This document shows, in pieces, positions 40,703 through 49,846 of a stretch of DNA of 64,000 nt. The translations under genes were made by a program, and so were the position numbers. The notes below the pieces were generated by a model. It searched no databases. It saw only the letters and a program-made list of their open reading frames with translations, and had not been told where the DNA came from. Source of the stretch: UBA10649 sp963700255. GTDB taxonomy: Bacteria; Actinomycetota; Actinomycetes; S36-B12. Position 1 is the stretch's first letter. Every line of letters begins with the position of its first letter. Location of the stretch: contig CAVOWW010000018.1 of the NCBI GenBank assembly GCA_963700255.1, positions 62,001-126,000 of the forward strand, in the 5' to 3' direction.

Positions 40703-43603
40703 CTACTCCAGCCGGATGGTCGGCAGGATTCGGCCGAGCCAGCGCGGCATCCACCAGTTGGCCCGGCCGAAGACGCTCATGAGAGAGGGCACGAGGACGA
40801 GCCGGACGATGAAGGCGTCGATCAGCACGGCGGAGGCGAGCGCGACGCCGAACAGCTTGATCGTGTCGACGGGAGTCGGGACGAAGGAGAGGAAGACACT
40901 CGTCATGATCGTCGCGGCGAGCGCCACCACGCGGCCGGAGCCGGCAAGTCCCAGCCGGACGGCCTGGGAGTTGTCCTTCGACGACTCCCACTCCTCGCGC
41001 ATCCGCGAGACGAGGAACACCTGGTAGTCCATGGACAGGCCGAACAGGATGGCGAACACCATGATCGGCAGGAAGGGCAGGATCGGGCCCGTGCCCGTCA
41101 CGCCCAGAAGAGAGTCGCCGATGCCCTTCTGGAACACCGCCACGGTGACCCCCATCGCGCCCGCGAAGCTCAGCAGCGAGGTCAGGGCTGCCGTGAGCGG
41201 GATGAGCAGGCTGTGGAACAGCAGCATGAGGGCGACGAAGCCCAGGCCGACGACGAGCAGCAGGAACACCGGCAGCGCAGCGGTGAGCTCCGTGGTGAAG
41301 TCCTCCGACACTGCCTGCGTGCCGCCGACGAAGATCCTGGTGCCCGTCTCGGCGAGGACCTTCGGGGCAGTCGTGGTGCGGATCGAGTCGAGCAGCGTGC
41401 CGGTGGCCTCGTCGGACGGGGCCGTCGTCGGCTGGACGATGATCGCGGTGACCGTGCCGCCGGACCCGAACACCGTCTTGTCGAGCCGGAGGATCGGCAG
41501 CATCCCCGATGAGGGGATCGTCTGCGCTACTCCGGGCGTCGCCTCCAGGGCCTTGATCGTCTTCTCGAGGGCCGCGTAGTCGTCCTTCTCGGGCGTCTCC
41601 ACCGCGAGGAAGAAGGGCCCGTTCACCCCTGGGCCGAAGCCCTTGGCCAGCAGGTCGAAGCCGATGCGCTGCGGGCTCCCCTGCGCGGCGCTCGAGTCGT
41701 CAGGGAACCCCATGGTGATGGAGGCCGCAGGGAGGGCGAGCACGCCCACGAGGACGAGCGACAGGACCGCCGGGACGAGGGGCGCGCGCTGCAGCAGGTG
41801 GCCGTAGGCGTTCCACCTCGAGGTCGTGGGATCGAACGGCTTCGGGTGACGGGCCCACGGCATGCGCACGCCCAGGGCGTGGTTGCCCAGCAGGGACAGC
41901 AGGGCCGGCAGCATCCACAGGGCAGAGAGCATCACCATGAGCACGGCCGTGGCCGCGGCGAGCGCCAGGCCGTTGAAGAAGTCGATGCGCAGCACGAACA
42001 TGCCGAGCAGGGCGACGATGACGGTGGACCCTGCGAAGGCGACCGCCTTGCCTGCCGTGCCGACCGCCGTGAGGGCGGCGTCCTTCGGCTCCTGGCCGGA
42101 GCGGACACCCTGGGTGAAGCGGTTCATGATGAACAGCGCATAGTCGATGCCGACGCCGAGGCCGATCATCGCGGCGAGCGTCGGTGCGAACGAGGCGACG
42201 TCGGTGAATCGGGCCACGACCAGGACCAGGAGCTGCCCGGCGACCAAGCCGGTCACCGCCACGACGATCGGCAGTCCAGCGGCGATGAGCGAGCCGAACG
42301 CGAGCAGCAGGATGACGATCGCGACGAGCAGGCCGATCCCCTGTGACGTGTCGGGGCCCGTGCCCGCCGAGTCGAGCATGGCCCCGGTGCCGCCGACCGT
42401 CAGCGCGGGAGTGTTCGCCACCTCCAGGATCCGAACCACGGTGTCCGCCTGGCTCGCGGAGAGCGTTGTCCGGTCGAACGTGACGGTGGCGTAGGCGACG
42501 GTGTCGTCGGCCGACACCGGTGCGGTCACCTTCTGTGCGGCTGCGGCCGCGCGGGCGACCTTGGCCACCTCGGCCTTCACGTCCGCCATCGCCGTGGTCG
42601 CCTTGGTCACGTCCGCGGGCAGCGCGGACGCGAGCGCGGCGAGCTTCGCCGGGTCGGCCTTCGCCAGGGCGCTCAGCGTGGCGGGCGGCAGCTCCGCGAA
42701 TCGGGCGAGGTCGCCGAACGCGGTTGTCACGGCCTCAACCTCGGCTCGGCTGATGCCGACGAGGAAGGACAGGTCGGCGGGCGTCAGCTTCGCGAGAGCG
42801 TCGAGGGTGGGCTTGGAGGCCTGGGTCAGGGGAGCAAGGGCCGGCCACTCCTTGGCGATGGCAGAGAGCAGGGGTGCCGGGAGGCTGACGAAGTCGTCGA
42901 GGCCTCCGACGGCGTCGAGGGCGACCTGGATGTCCGCGGCGTTGAGCCCGACCACGAACGAGAGGTCGCCGGGCGTGATGGCCGCGAGGGTGTCGAGGAC
43001 GGAGCGGGGGGCCGATGCGAGCCGGGCGATCTCCGGCAGGGCGCGGCCGATCGCCGCCAGCTTCGCGGGGTCCGACTTCTCGAGCGGAGCAAGCGACTCG
43101 AGTGCGTCCGCGGCTGCGCCCAGCCGGTCCTCGGGGATACCCGTCTTCTTCGCCAGCTCGGCGCGGGCGGCCTGCTTCACGGCCTTCCTCAGGTCCACCG
43201 GCGTGGCTGCGGGACAGTCCGTCCCGAGGTTCCGTCCGTACGGACCGGCGACGCACTGCGTGAACTCGAGGGCCGCGAGCTGCTTCAACGTGGGCTCGAT
43301 CGCCCGCTTGGTGGCGTCGGAGGTGACCGACGCCCCGGGTGCGGACCACACCACCTTGATGCTCGACGTGTCGCTCGGCCGGCCCGCGAGCGTGGTCAGC
43401 ATGTCCTGCGCCGTCGTGGACGAGGCACCGGGCAGGGCGAACGTGTCGTTGAACGACCCGGCGAAGCGCGAGGCGCCGAGGCCGATGACGATCAGCAGCA
43501 GCCCCCACGCGATGAGCGCGCGGACAGGTTGGTGGACTGCCCAGCGGCTCATCTGTCGGACTCCCGGCTGTCGGTGGACCGGTGGAGCCGGCACGTCCGT
43601 CAT
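40703..43603 (-). CDS. MMPL-family RND transporter
   Basis: The 966-residue protein has two groups of membrane spans separated by long outer domains, as in MmpL/YdfJ proteins. The first group includes GTGPDTSQGIGLLVAIVILLLAFGSLIAAGLPIVVAV and GLGVGIDYALFIMNRF; the second has GLGFVALMLLFHSLLIPLTAAL and LFGLSMDYQVFLVSRMREEW. The D-Y pairs lie in the proton pathway. The first outer domain is unusually long and made of Ala/Leu helical repeats (LAALTPGDLSFVVGL-type units recur). MmpL proteins export lipids, siderophores or drugs. ATG 43603 is used. It lies 4 nt from the hydrolase gene. Confidence 0.9.
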   Translation of the reverse strand: MTDVPAPPVHRQPGVRQMSRWAVHQPVRALIAWGLLLIVIGLGASRFAGSFNDTFALPGASSTTAQDMLTTLAGRPSDTSSIKVVWSAPGASVTSDATKRAIEPTLKQLAALEFTQCVAGPYGRNLGTDCPAATPVDLRKAVKQAARAELAKKTGIPEDRLGAAADALESLAPLEKSDPAKLAAIGRALPEIARLASAPRSVLDTLAAITPGDLSFVVGLNAADIQVALDAVGGLDDFVSLPAPLLSAIAKEWPALAPLTQASKPTLDALAKLTPADLSFLVGISRAEVEAVTTAFGDLARFAELPPATLSALAKADPAKLAALASALPADVTKATTAMADVKAEVAKVARAAAAAQKVTAPVSADDTVAYATVTFDRTTLSASQADTVVRILEVANTPALTVGGTGAMLDSAGTGPDTSQGIGLLVAIVILLLAFGSLIAAGLPIVVAVTGLVAGQLLVLVVARFTDVASFAPTLAAMIGLGVGIDYALFIMNRFTQGVRSGQEPKDAALTAVGTAGKAVAFAGSTVIVALLGMFVLRIDFFNGLALAAATAVLMVMLSALWMLPALLSLLGNHALGVRMPWARHPKPFDPTTSRWNAYGHLLQRAPLVPAVLSLVLVGVLALPAASITMGFPDDSSAAQGSPQRIGFDLLAKGFGPGVNGPFFLAVETPEKDDYAALEKTIKALEATPGVAQTIPSSGMLPILRLDKTVFGSGGTVTAIIVQPTTAPSDEATGTLLDSIRTTTAPKVLAETGTRIFVGGTQAVSEDFTTELTAALPVFLLLVVGLGFVALMLLFHSLLIPLTAALTSLLSFAGAMGVTVAVFQKGIGDSLLGVTGTGPILPFLPIMVFAILFGLSMDYQVFLVSRMREEWESSKDNSQAVRLGLAGSGRVVALAATIMTSVFLSFVPTPVDTIKLFGVALASAVLIDAFIVRLVLVPSLMSVFGRANWWMPRWLGRILPTIRLE

Positions 43604-43669
43604 GCTGCCGTACGGGCCGGCCTTCGGCGAAGGGCCGCGCCGCACGGTGCGGACGGACACAATTCATGC

Positions 43670-44095
43670 ATGGACATGGACGCGGCTCTGAGGTATGCGG
43701 GATCGATCCAGCGCGGCGTGCTGGCGACCATGAAGGCCGACGGTCGACCGCAGCTGTCGAACATCATGTTCGCCGTCGGCGCGGACGGGGTCGTGCGGAT
43801 CTCGGTGACAGCCACGCGCGCGAAGACGGCCAACATCCGCCGGGACCCTCGGGCGTCCCTGCATGCGACCGCCTCGGACTTCTGGTCGTACGTCGTGCTC
43901 GAGGGGGATGCTGAGCTGACGCCCGTCGCGACAGACCCGCAGGACGCGACGGTCGGGGAGCTCGTCGAGCTGTACCGGGACCTCCAGGGGGAGCACCCCG
44001 ACTGGGACGAGTACCGCGCCAGCATGGTTGCTGATGCGCGCTTGGTGGTGCGGCTGCGCCCGTCCCGGGCCTACGGCGCCCTGCCCCAGGAGTGA
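43670..44095 (+). CDS. PPOX-class F420-dependent oxidoreductase
   Basis: The 141-residue split-barrel protein has AGSIQRGVLATMKADGRPQLSNIMFAVGADGVVRISVTATRAKTANIRRDPRASLHA (read in pieces) and VEGDAELTP-like LEGDAELTPVATD, typical of the PPOX_F420 group that uses F420 or FMN. ATG 43670 is chosen; ATG 43676 is possible. Its stop codon lies in a 21-bp tandem duplication, so the original end may have been the same with a spare copy downstream. It is divergent from the MMPL transporter. Confidence 0.85.
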   Translation: MDMDAALRYAGSIQRGVLATMKADGRPQLSNIMFAVGADGVVRISVTATRAKTANIRRDPRASLHATASDFWSYVVLEGDAELTPVATDPQDATVGELVELYRDLQGEHPDWDEYRASMVADARLVVRLRPSRAYGALPQE

Positions 44096-44122
44096 GGCGC
44101 CCTGCCCCAGGAGTGAGGCGCC
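44075..44122. repeat. 21-bp tandem duplication across a stop codon
   Basis: GGCGCCCTGCCCCAGGAGTGA occurs at 44075-44095 (the last codons and TGA of the F420 gene) and again exactly at 44096-44116, followed by another GGCGCC. It looks like a recent slippage event; the reading frame is unaffected. Confidence 0.85.
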
Positions 44123-44165
44123 AGCGGGGAGGACGGGGCCGTCGGGGGATCCCGGGTGACAGGGG

Positions 44166-46328
44166 ATGTCGGACCTGACCGGCATCCTTGCTCTTGGAGA
44201 CCGGCTCGCCCGACACGACCGAAGGACCCCGCCCGACATGCCGTCCGTCGCACGCGCCACCCCGGACCAGCTGCAGGAGGCTGCGGCAGCCGTCCTCGCG
44301 GGCATCGCCGGACCGGGAGCCACCGTCCGGCCGGACCAGCTGGCGGCCGCCACCGCGCTGGCGTGCGAGGGGCGCCGGGCCCTGGTCGTCCAGGCCACCG
44401 GCTGGGGCAAGTCCGCGGTCTACTGGATGGCGACGAGGGCCCTGCGTGACGCAGGCGCCGGCCCGACGCTCGTCGTCTCGCCCCTGCTCGCGCTCATGCG
44501 CGACCAGGTGTCGGCGGCCGAGCGATCCGGCCTGCGGGCCGCCACCCTGAACTCGTCGAACTTCTCGGACTGGCCGGCCATCGAAGCCGACCTGCGCGCC
44601 GACCGGCTCGACGTGCTGCTCACCAGTCCGGAGCGGCTCGCCAACCCGACGTTCGCCCGCGATGTCCTTCCGGGCCTGCTCGCCGAGCTCGGCATGCTGG
44701 TCATCGACGAGGCGCACTGCGTGTCGAGCTGGGGTCATGACTTCCGCCCCGACTACCGGCGGCTGGCCGACGTGCTCGTGCAGCGCCCCGACCTGCCGGT
44801 CCTCGCGACCACGGCGACGGCGAACACCCGCGTCAGCGACGACGTCGCCGAGCAGCTCGGCCTGGACACCCTCGTCCTGCGCGGCCCGCTGGCGCGCGCT
44901 TCGCTGCACTTGTCGGTGCTGCCGCGGCTCGGCGAGGTGGAGGCGTACGCGTGGGTCGACGAGCACCTCGACCGGCTGCCCGGCTCGGGCATCGTCTACG
45001 CCGCCACGGTGAAGACGGCCACGGGCCTGGCGGAGTACCTCGGCACCCGCGGGCACCGCGTTCGGTCGTACCACGGCCAGATGCTGACCGACGAGCGGCA
45101 GGCGGTCGAGGAGGAGCTGCGCGCCAACGAGGTGAAGGCGGTGATCGCCACCTCGGCCCTCGGCATGGGCTACGACAAGCCGGACCTCGGGTTCGTCGTG
45201 CATGTCGGCTCGCCGGGGTCCCCGGTCGACTACTACCAGCAGGTGGGCCGCGCCGGCCGGGCCCTCGAGACGGCCCAGGTCGTCCTCATCCCGACCCCGG
45301 CGGACGAGGACATCTGGCGCTACTTCGCCACGGCCTCGATCCCCAAGGAGGACGACGCGAACGCCGTGCTCGCCGAGCTCGCGGCGGCTGACCGATCCAT
45401 GAGCGTCCCCTCGCTCGAGGCTGCCACCGGCATCCGCCGCGGTCGCCTCGAGCTGCTCGTGAAGGTGCTGGCCGTCGAGGGCGCGGTCGAGCGGACCGTC
45501 GAGGGCTGGGCGGCGACCGGTCGGCCGTGGTCCTACGACCGTGAGAGGTACGCAGCACTGCTGGCCGCACGCGATCACGAGGCCTCGCTCATGCGCTCCT
45601 ACGCGCGGTCGCAGCGCTGCCTCGAGGGAGTGCTGCGGGAGTCGCTCGACGACCCGGCGTCGGCGGACTGCGGCCGGTGCTCGGTCTGCCGCGGCGCCCT
45701 GCCCGAGGGGCTGGCCGCCGCACCGTCGGAGGCGAACGTGCGGGCGGCGCTGGCGTTCCTGCGCGGGGCCGACGTGGTGCTCGAGCCGCGCAAGCAGTGG
45801 GCGTCAGGGCTGGCGTGGTCCGGTCGCATCGCCTCGGGGCTGGCGATCCAGCCGGGGCGGGCGCTCGCCTACGCGAACGATCCCGCGTGGCAGCGGGCCG
45901 TGCAGCTGGCGAACGGGCCCGACACCGAGCTCACGGCGGAGGTCCTGGACGGGCTCACGCAGGTGCTCGTCCGCTGGCGTGATGCCTGGGTGGAGCGGCC
46001 CAGTGTCATCGTCCCGGTGCCGAGCGCACGGCATCCGCGCCTCGTGCGCAGCCTGGCCGAGCAGCTCGGCGAGGTGGGCAGGCTGCCGATCGTCGATGCG
46101 CTCGCTGTCGACGGCCTGCCGGGTGACGGTGACCTGTCGGCCCGTGCGCGGGCGCAGGTGCAGGCCGGCCGCATCACGCTGCTCGAGGGCGCGACGCTGG
46201 CGGGTGAGACGGTGCTGCTCGTGGACGATGCCTGGCGATCGGGCTGGACCGCGACGATCGCCGGCGCCCTGCTGCGGGGGGCCGGTGCGGAGCATGTCCT
46301 TCCCCTGGTCATCCAGCAGCGCCCGTAG
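44166..46328 (+). CDS. RecQ-family DNA helicase with C-terminal phosphoribosyltransferase domain
   Basis: The 720-residue protein has Walker A ATGWGKS (residues 77-83), Walker B DEAHCVSSWGHDFRPDYRRL (181 on), ATTATANTRVSDDV (motif III), the second RecA domain with IVYAATVKTA, VKAVIATSALGMGYDKPDL and YYQQVGRAGRA, and a RecQ-type zinc site (RCLEGVLRES, CGRCSVC near 485-508). From about residue 613, VIVPVPSARHPRLV and ETVLLVDDAWRSGWT form a PRTase-like domain as in ComF. RecQ unwinds DNA 3' to 5'; the PRTase part may bind a nucleotide or DNA end. ATG 44166 lies close to CAGGGG; ATG 44238 is an alternative. Confidence 0.9.
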   Translation: MSDLTGILALGDRLARHDRRTPPDMPSVARATPDQLQEAAAAVLAGIAGPGATVRPDQLAAATALACEGRRALVVQATGWGKSAVYWMATRALRDAGAGPTLVVSPLLALMRDQVSAAERSGLRAATLNSSNFSDWPAIEADLRADRLDVLLTSPERLANPTFARDVLPGLLAELGMLVIDEAHCVSSWGHDFRPDYRRLADVLVQRPDLPVLATTATANTRVSDDVAEQLGLDTLVLRGPLARASLHLSVLPRLGEVEAYAWVDEHLDRLPGSGIVYAATVKTATGLAEYLGTRGHRVRSYHGQMLTDERQAVEEELRANEVKAVIATSALGMGYDKPDLGFVVHVGSPGSPVDYYQQVGRAGRALETAQVVLIPTPADEDIWRYFATASIPKEDDANAVLAELAAADRSMSVPSLEAATGIRRGRLELLVKVLAVEGAVERTVEGWAATGRPWSYDRERYAALLAARDHEASLMRSYARSQRCLEGVLRESLDDPASADCGRCSVCRGALPEGLAAAPSEANVRAALAFLRGADVVLEPRKQWASGLAWSGRIASGLAIQPGRALAYANDPAWQRAVQLANGPDTELTAEVLDGLTQVLVRWRDAWVERPSVIVPVPSARHPRLVRSLAEQLGEVGRLPIVDALAVDGLPGDGDLSARARAQVQAGRITLLEGATLAGETVLLVDDAWRSGWTATIAGALLRGAGAEHVLPLVIQQRP

Positions 46329-46334
46329 GCGCCG

Positions 46335-46736
46335 CTAGACGTGGTCGGCGATCCGCAGGGTCACCGTCGGCCCGGCCGGTCCGCGCTCGATCAGCGCCGG
46401 CACCTCGAGGGCCACGACGTTCTCCTCGTCGATGCGCGCTGCCATCCGGCCCAGGTGCGGCGGCCGCAGGTAGCACGCACGCTGGCCGTCGAACTCCACC
46501 GCCAGATCGGCCACGCCGTACTTCGGATCGTGCACGGGCACGAGCGTGGCCCATCGCCGCAGTGCGCCCGACTGCTGCTCGTCGTCGGAGGCGTTCGACC
46601 ACACCGCAGTGAAGGCGTCGGGAAACCGAGACTCGCTCACGGTGTAGACCGTGTAGTCAGCCGGATCCTCGCTGGGTTCGCCGACGCGAAGCGTTCCGGT
46701 CGGTGCAGGGCGCTGCTTTCGACGGAACGGCCACAT
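46335..46736 (-). CDS. Hypothetical protein, 133 aa
   Basis: Not recognised. MWPFRRKQRPAPTG opens a soluble alpha/beta protein with YTVYTVSESRFPDAFTAVW, ALRRWATLVPVHDPKYGVADLAVEFDGQRACYLRPPHLGRMAARI (read in pieces) and EVPALIERGPAGPTV. The GRMAAR segment and alternating strands suggest a small ligand-binding or HIRAN-like fold, but this is only an impression. It converges on the RecQ gene with a 6-nt gap. Confidence 0.55.
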   Translation of the reverse strand: MWPFRRKQRPAPTGTLRVGEPSEDPADYTVYTVSESRFPDAFTAVWSNASDDEQQSGALRRWATLVPVHDPKYGVADLAVEFDGQRACYLRPPHLGRMAARIDEENVVALEVPALIERGPAGPTVTLRIADHV

Positions 46737-46765
46737 GGCTGCGAGCCTAGGCGAGGACGTCGACG

Positions 46766-47417
46766 TCAGCGCGGCAGCGGAAACGAGGGGCAGCTGCCCA
46801 GCACCCGGGCGATGGCCGACTTCTCGGCGGTCGTCACCCACAGCCCGTACCTGGCCTTGACGGCGACCTGCCGCGCGACGAACGGGCATCGGTACGCCTT
46901 GTTCGGCCGGCAGCCAGGTCGCGGCGTCGCCGTCGCCCTTCTGCCGGTTGGCCGAGTAGTCGACGGCCAGGAGGTTGAGGGGGTCGTTGGCGAAGGCGGT
47001 GCGCTTCGTCCGAGTCCACCGGAAGGCGCCCTTCTGCCACGCGTCGGACAACGACACCACGTGGTCGATGTCGATCACCGACCTTCCGGCCACATGCACG
47101 ATGGTCTGGCGCGTGTAGGGATCCCGGAGGATGCCCCGCGCCACGGTGCAGTCCGGCAGGATCCGCTTCTTCACGAGATCGCGCCGAAGGATGTCGTTCC
47201 GGGTGTCGCAGCCGTTGCCGTCGACGTCTGTCCAGGGACTGCCGAAGGCGTCGCGGTCGTAGCCGGTCAGGGGCGCCCGGCCCTTCACGTCGAGGCTCGC
47301 GAGGGCATCCGCAGCCTCCACGGCCGGCCGGGCATCGGGTGCGGCCGACGCGGTCACCGGGACGAGGAGGGCGACGGCGGCCACGAGCACTGCCGCCGTG
47401 ACCGTCGACCCACGCAT
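46766..47417 (-). pseudogene. Secreted HNH nuclease (DUF1524/GmrSD-like), one frameshift near the end
   Basis: A signal peptide (TVTAAVLVAAVALLVPVTASA) leads into LTGYDRDAFGSPWTDVDGNGCDTRNDILRRDL, IDIDHVVSLSDAWQKGAFRW and FANDPLNLLAVDYSANRQKGDGDAATWLP (read in pieces), the DUF1524/HNH domain with DH and N residues of the metal site. An extra base near 46907 shifts the frame; corrected, it ends NKAYRCPFVARQVAVKARYG and a CPSF tail with stop at 46766. Family: secreted nucleases that cut DNA outside the cell. The catalytic core precedes the shift. Confidence 0.8.
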
Positions 47418-47485
47418 GCTCCACCCCCGCCTCGCTTCGACGGTAGGGCGCCCCTGCCACGAAGTGGCGGAGGCGCGACGAGAGG

Positions 47486-48502
47486 TCAGCCCGCTGACGC
47501 GATCTCGATGACGATCTTGCCCGCGACCGCCCCCGAGGTGAGGCGGTCGAGTGCGTCGCGCACCTGGTCGAGAGGGAAGACGGTGTCGATGACCGGCGTC
47601 AGCTGCCCCGACTCGACGAGCTCGACGAGCCGCTTCATGCGGGACTCGCGGGGCCTGGGGAACCTCAGGTGGTACTGCGAGACGAAGGGGGAGAGCGCCA
47701 TCATCCCGGCGAACGTCGACATGCTGCCCACCAGCGGCCTGCGGCTCGCGCCGTAGTGGTCGTGGCCGACGAGGACGTACGCACCATCCGGTCGCACCGC
47801 CCGCCGGGCCCGACGCGGCGGCTGGCTGCCGGCCACGTCGATGAACACGTCGTAGGCAGCGAGGCGCTGGGTGACGTCGGTCGTCGTGTAGTCGACGACC
47901 TCGTCGGCGCCGATGCGGCGCAGGACGTCGAGCTTGTCGGTGCGGTCGACGGCGGTGACGAAGGCGCCGGCGGCCTTGGCGACCTGCACGGCGAACACGC
48001 CGACTCCGCCCGCGGCCCCGTTGACGAGGACGGTCTGGCGCGGCTGCACCTGCCCCTCGTCCTCGACGACCTGCACCCCGATGAGGCCTGATGTCGGGAT
48101 GGCGGCCGCCTCCACGTGCGAGAGACGCGCGGGCTTGATCGCCAGTGCCGCCGCGGGGACGGCAGCGAACTCGGCGAACGCCCCTCCGTTCGTCCACTGC
48201 TGGCGTCGCGTGGTCTCGCCGAAGACCTCGTCCCCGGGTGCGAAGGCCGTGGCCTCCGCACCCGCGGCGACGACGGTCCCGGACACGTCGATGCCGGGGA
48301 TGGCCTGCTTCGGCCGCCGCACGCCCGAGCCCATCAGCCGCAGCGCGTAGGGGACTCCGGTCACCGCATGCCACACGTCGGCATGCATGGAGGCTGCGTG
48401 CACCTCGACGAGGACCTCGTCAGGGGCGACCTCGGGCACCGGCACGTCGGCCAGTCTCAGGACCGAGCTCGGGCCGTACCGGTCCTGCACGATCGCCTTC
48501 AT
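47486..48502 (-). CDS. NAD(P)-dependent alcohol dehydrogenase (quinone-reductase-like)
   Basis: The 338-residue medium-chain dehydrogenase starts MKAIVQDRYGPSSVLRLADVPVPEVAPDEVLVEVHAAS (read in pieces) and has the NADPH site TVLVNGAAGGVGVFAVQVAKAAGA and GADEVVDYTTTD. The region equivalent to the zinc ligands lacks Cys and His pairs, so it is the zinc-free quinone oxidoreductase type. Likely substrates are quinones or enones. It is followed at 50 nt by a 45-residue metal-binding peptide on the same strand. Confidence 0.9.
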   Translation of the reverse strand: MKAIVQDRYGPSSVLRLADVPVPEVAPDEVLVEVHAASMHADVWHAVTGVPYALRLMGSGVRRPKQAIPGIDVSGTVVAAGAEATAFAPGDEVFGETTRRQQWTNGGAFAEFAAVPAAALAIKPARLSHVEAAAIPTSGLIGVQVVEDEGQVQPRQTVLVNGAAGGVGVFAVQVAKAAGAFVTAVDRTDKLDVLRRIGADEVVDYTTTDVTQRLAAYDVFIDVAGSQPPRRARRAVRPDGAYVLVGHDHYGASRRPLVGSMSTFAGMMALSPFVSQYHLRFPRPRESRMKRLVELVESGQLTPVIDTVFPLDQVRDALDRLTSGAVAGKIVIEIASAG

Positions 48503-48552
48503 GCGGTGCCCTTCGACGGGAGCACCAGTATGGACGTGGGCCGTGCCTGGCG

Positions 48553-48690
48553 TCAGTCGCAGCGGTGGACGCTGCCCAGAACGTCGGCGGAGGCGGCGTC
48601 ACCGTAGGGCTCGGAGACGAACAGGCACGTGCGGCACTTCGCGTAGAAGGCAAGGCCGCCTGCGCGCAACGGCTCCACGTCGATCGTCAT
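48553..48690 (-). CDS. 45-residue Cys-rich peptide
   Basis: ATG 48690 has a near-perfect site AGGAGGGATC. The product MTIDVEPLRAGGLAFYAK is followed by CRTCLFVSEPYGDAAS and ends SVHRCD, so CXXC plus HXC could bind one metal. No family is recognised; it resembles small zinc-binding proteins of actinobacteria. It lies upstream of the quinone-reductase-like gene on the same strand. Confidence 0.6.
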   Translation of the reverse strand: MTIDVEPLRAGGLAFYAKCRTCLFVSEPYGDAASADVLGSVHRCD

Positions 48691-48752
48691 GATCCCTCCT
48701 CGTCGTCGTGCCCGACGCTAGGCGCGGAACGTTGCAGGCGGGGGTGCGACGG

Positions 48753-48768
48753 GTTACGAGTGCGTAAC
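48753..48768. promoter_or_regulatory. Palindrome between divergent genes
   Basis: GTTACG-AGTG-CGTAAC is a perfect 6+4+6 inverted repeat in the 124-nt gap between the small Cys-rich peptide (minus) and the aldo/keto reductase (plus). It may be an operator; no regulator gene lies beside it. Confidence 0.45.
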
Positions 48769-48814
48769 GACCTGTCGGGCGGTGCCCTCGCGCGACTCGG
48801 CCTACGATCGCGTG

Positions 48815-49798
48815 ATGGACACGCGCAGGCTAGGCACGTCAGGTCTCGAGGTCAGTGCCATCGGTCTGGGCTGCATGCCCATGTCGGACGTGTACGGGAC
48901 CCCGGACGTCGGCGAGGCCCAGGCCACGCTGGAGTCCGCGGTCGACCTGGGCGTGACGTTCTGGGACACGGCTGAGATCTACGGTGCGGGTGGCAACGAG
49001 GAGCTGATCGGGCCGGTCCTCCGTCGGCACCGTGACGCCGTCGTCATCGCCACGAAGTTCGGCTTCGCGCCCGACGGCTCGGTGGCCGGCCGTCCGGAGA
49101 ACGCCCGATCGGCGATCGACGGCAGCCTCGCGCGACTCGGAACGGACCATGTCGACCTCTGGTACCTGCATCGCGTGGATCCGACGATCCCCATCGAGGA
49201 GACGGTCGGTGCGATGTCCGAGGCGGTGGCTGCCGGCAAGGTGCGCCACCTCGGCCTCTCCGAGGCGAGCGCCGAGTCCCTGCGCAGGGCGGCCGCGGTG
49301 CATCCGATCGCGGCGCTGCAGAGCGAATGGTCGCTGTGGACGCGCGACCTCGAGCCTGAGGTGCTGCCGGTGGCCCGCGAGCTGGGCATCGGGATCGTTC
49401 CCTACAGCCCACTCGGCCGCGGCCTGTTCACCGGGAAGCTGACCGACCTCGACGACCTGGGCGGTGCCGACTACCGGCGCGGCGGCCCGCGTTTCTCGCA
49501 GGAGAACTTCGAGCACAACCGGGGGCTCGTGGCTGCGGTCGAGGAGTACGCGGCGGGAGTCGGCTGCACGCCCGGACAGCTCGCGATCGCCTGGGTGCTG
49601 GCGCAGGGCGACGATGTCGTGCCGATTCCCGGGACGAAGCGGCGTTCGTACCTGGCTGAGAACGCCGCCGCCGTCGACGTCGTGCTGTCCCCCCAGCAGG
49701 TGCAGGAGGTCGGGGGCCTCATGGCCGGGGCCGCGGGTGCGCGGTATGCCAGGGCGCACGCGTACGGCGAGAGCCCGCTGCCCACGGACGTCGGGTAG
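48815..49798 (+). CDS. Aldo/keto reductase
   Basis: The 327-residue TIM-barrel protein shows the AKR motifs: RRLGTSGLEVSAIGLGCMPMSD, FWDTAEIYGAGGNEELIG (Asp and Tyr of the catalytic tetrad), VVIATKFGF (Lys), LGTDHVDLWYLHRVDP (His), IVPYSPLGRG and VPIPGTKRRSYLAENAAA (NADPH phosphate). It reduces aldehydes or ketones with NADPH; the physiological substrate is unknown. ATG 48815 is chosen. Confidence 0.9.
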   Translation: MDTRRLGTSGLEVSAIGLGCMPMSDVYGTPDVGEAQATLESAVDLGVTFWDTAEIYGAGGNEELIGPVLRRHRDAVVIATKFGFAPDGSVAGRPENARSAIDGSLARLGTDHVDLWYLHRVDPTIPIEETVGAMSEAVAAGKVRHLGLSEASAESLRRAAAVHPIAALQSEWSLWTRDLEPEVLPVARELGIGIVPYSPLGRGLFTGKLTDLDDLGGADYRRGGPRFSQENFEHNRGLVAAVEEYAAGVGCTPGQLAIAWVLAQGDDVVPIPGTKRRSYLAENAAAVDVVLSPQQVQEVGGLMAGAAGARYARAHAYGESPLPTDVG

Positions 49799-49846
49799 CG
49801 GCCCGACGGCACGCATCCGGGGCGGTGGGTGCTGCACCATGGAGGC

